From: Ignavibacteria bacterium UBA4661
GTDB lineage: Bacteria > Bacteroidota > Ignavibacteria > Kapaibacteriales > UBA4661
Reading direction: 5' to 3'
Assembly (NCBI GenBank): GCA_002405405.1
Contig: DHLT01000106.1
Coordinates: 1 to 6,728, forward strand
Length of the DNA: 6,728 nucleotides
The translations under genes were made by a program, and so were the position numbers. Positions 5,561-6,728 of the stretch are shown in pieces (positions within the stretch are counted from its first letter, which is position 1; every line of letters begins with the position of its first letter). The notes below the pieces were generated by a model. That model searched no databases, was not told where the DNA came from, and was given only the letters and a program-made list of their open reading frames with translations.

Positions 5561-6295
5561 ATGCGAAGATATTCTTTACCTTACTTGCTGTTGAGTCTTT
5601 CAATTTGTTCGTTTGTTCTAAGTACTCATGCCAAAGTGTTATGTCAAACAGGAAGTATTGAAGGGGTCATTACACTCCGCTTGCAAGTAAAAAGTGCACG
5701 TGCACTGCGCGGTAATGCATACCGCACGCAAACAAATACAGCAAGCCCTGCCAAACAAGATGTTCCGCGCTTTGATGATGTTATTATCAGTATGCACCCG
5801 CAGTCATTCAAAGTAAAAACGACACCGATCAAGGATAATACACCGGCAACAAGAATTGTTCAGCAGAATGCAACATTTATTCCGCATGTGCTACCGATTG
5901 TTCAGTACTCAACAGTATATTTCACCAATGAAGATCCTTTCTATCATAATGTTTTTAGCGTCACGCCCGGTGCGAAATTCAATGTAGGACGTCGGGCTAA
6001 AGGTGAAATTTTCGGTCAGCAAATGCCTGATTCTGATGTCCTCAAATCAGAAATCAAGGGGCTTGGTGAAATACGCCTCTTTTGCGATATCCATTCACAG
6101 ATGAATGCGGTGATCTTAAGTCTTGATACGCCGTATTTTACTCGTGCCGGATCTGATGGCTCATATTCTTTACCACAGCTGCCTATTGGCAAGTATGAAC
6201 TGCGTATCTATCATCCCGATGCCGGTACGCATCGTCAAAGTGTGGATATTAAAAACGGCGAAAAAGTAGTCACCAATTACACTGTAACCAATTAA
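5561..6295 (+). CDS. Secreted cupredoxin-like protein with C-terminal carboxypeptidase-regulatory-like domain
   Basis: A 244-residue exported protein. A signal peptide covers about 1-24 (RR, a hydrophobic stretch, then STHA|K, a signal peptidase I type site). A GSIEGVITL strand follows, then a Thr/Ala/Lys-rich stretch at about 45-70. The cupredoxin-like part runs from about 98 to 188. It has a Q-x-N-A-T-F-I-P-H start, YFTNEDPFYHNVFS with H129, and IRLFCDIHSQMNAVIL with C175, H178 and M181, which together are the expected type 1 copper ligands. The last part, SDGSYSLPQLPIGKYELRIYHP at about 198-219 and on to the end, resembles the CarboxypepD_reg / CnaB-like beta-sandwich. Such proteins are sometimes labelled 'methylamine utilization protein' or plastocyanin-like. 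It would act in the periplasm as an electron-transfer or copper-binding partner. No ribosome-binding site is visible. It ends 26 bp before the sensor-like gene and is probably in one operon with it. Confidence 0.78.
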   Translation: MRRYSLPYLLLSLSICSFVLSTHAKVLCQTGSIEGVITLRLQVKSARALRGNAYRTQTNTASPAKQDVPRFDDVIISMHPQSFKVKTTPIKDNTPATRIVQQNATFIPHVLPIVQYSTVYFTNEDPFYHNVFSVTPGAKFNVGRRAKGEIFGQQMPDSDVLKSEIKGLGEIRLFCDIHSQMNAVILSLDTPYFTRAGSDGSYSLPQLPIGKYELRIYHPDAGTHRQSVDIKNGEKVVTNYTVTN

Positions 6296-6321
6296 GTCAT
6301 GATTTCTGTTCTGTGGTCGGT

Positions 6322-6728
6322 ATGAAGTTCGGCATCAATATCAAACTTTTTCTTGTTCTATTCGCGTTTACCCTAATTGTAATTGTGGGTATCGTGAGTG
6401 TAATGTCACGCATGATGGAGAACTCGATATCAACAAAGGTTATCAGTGATTTTTATCATGCACAGACGATTGGTAAAAAAGAACAACTCTTGCGCTATGA
6501 GCGATTATTGGAATCGGCGAGTTTGATTGTTGAAAATTCTACTTTCAAAGCCAATGTCTCGCTGGAGCAATCAGGGCAGAGTATTTCGCCTGCATATCAT
6601 GCTTCGGTACAGTTTAGTGTTGAAGAATTTGCACAGTTTGTTGTGGCAGACATGTTTGTTGTACTCAACAAACAAGGTAGGGTAATTGCACGACTTGGCG
6701 AACCGGATCGCTATGGCGACGATGTGCT
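6322..6728 (+). CDS. Membrane-anchored sensor protein, N-terminal part (gene continues past window)
   Basis: Partial: 135 codons are visible. A single N-terminal membrane helix covers about 9-28 (LFLVLFAFTLIVIVGIVSVM) after a short positively charged start (MKFGINIK). The following residues lie outside the cytoplasm. They form a helical stretch around 42-72 (KKEQLLRYERLLESASLIVEN) and then a strand pattern, DMFVVLNKQGRVIARLGEPDRYG at 110-132, typical of Cache/PAS-like periplasmic sensor folds. Such N-termini belong to histidine kinases, diguanylate cyclases, adenylate cyclases or chemoreceptors, and the effector domain is outside the window, so the output is unknown. ATG is preferred; an in-frame GTG lies three codons upstream (6313). 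It is 26 bp after the cupredoxin-like gene, which suggests that protein as partner or target. Confidence 0.7.
   Translation, partial: MKFGINIKLFLVLFAFTLIVIVGIVSVMSRMMENSISTKVISDFYHAQTIGKKEQLLRYERLLESASLIVENSTFKANVSLEQSGQSISPAYHASVQFSVEEFAQFVVADMFVVLNKQGRVIARLGEPDRYGDDV

Overview
The window is ordinary bacterial chromosome, moderately AT-rich, with compact single-domain genes and short intergenic gaps. The arsenite methyltransferase, its ArsR regulator, the HNH protein and the RimJ/RimL-like acetyltransferase all look like versions common in the Bacteroidota/Chlorobiota (FCB) group. Most starts lack a Shine-Dalgarno sequence, which also fits that group. This placement is inferred from remembered family sequences, not from a search.

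Left part (1-1902, minus strand): a probable arsenic operon reading right to left, arsR - arsM - GNAT acetyltransferase (cut by the window edge). Two tandem copies of an inverted repeat of the form TTATCG-N8-CGATAA lie just upstream of arsR and are the likely ArsR operators. ArsR would repress until As(III) binds its cysteines, and ArsM would methylate As(III). No arsenite pump or arsenate reductase is visible.

Middle (2045-4521): a DinB-fold protein (+) and a YciO-type threonylcarbamoyl-AMP synthase-family protein (+) flank a short gap. That gap holds four same-direction TTTTCCACA boxes, the first three exactly 21 bp apart. They match the DnaA-box type known from cyanobacteria (consensus TTTTCCACA, compared with TTATCCACA in E. 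coli), so the array may be a replication origin or a DnaA-controlled promoter. It is the most striking non-coding feature here. Convergent to yciO is carA (-), the glutaminase subunit of carbamoyl-phosphate synthetase, with no carB next to it.

Right part (4522-6728): a 425-bp gap contains a 9-bp perfect inverted repeat and an open frame that continues upstream of the only ATG of an HNH endonuclease gene (+). The conserved N-terminus of that protein appears to lie before the ATG. Next comes a probable two-gene unit (+): a secreted cupredoxin-like protein with a Cys-x2-His-x2-Met copper loop and a C-terminal regulatory-type beta domain, then the first part of a membrane-anchored protein with an extracytoplasmic sensor-like region, cut by the right edge. 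This pair may form a periplasmic sensing system.

No tRNA, rRNA, CRISPR array, insertion sequence or convincing intrinsic terminator was seen.
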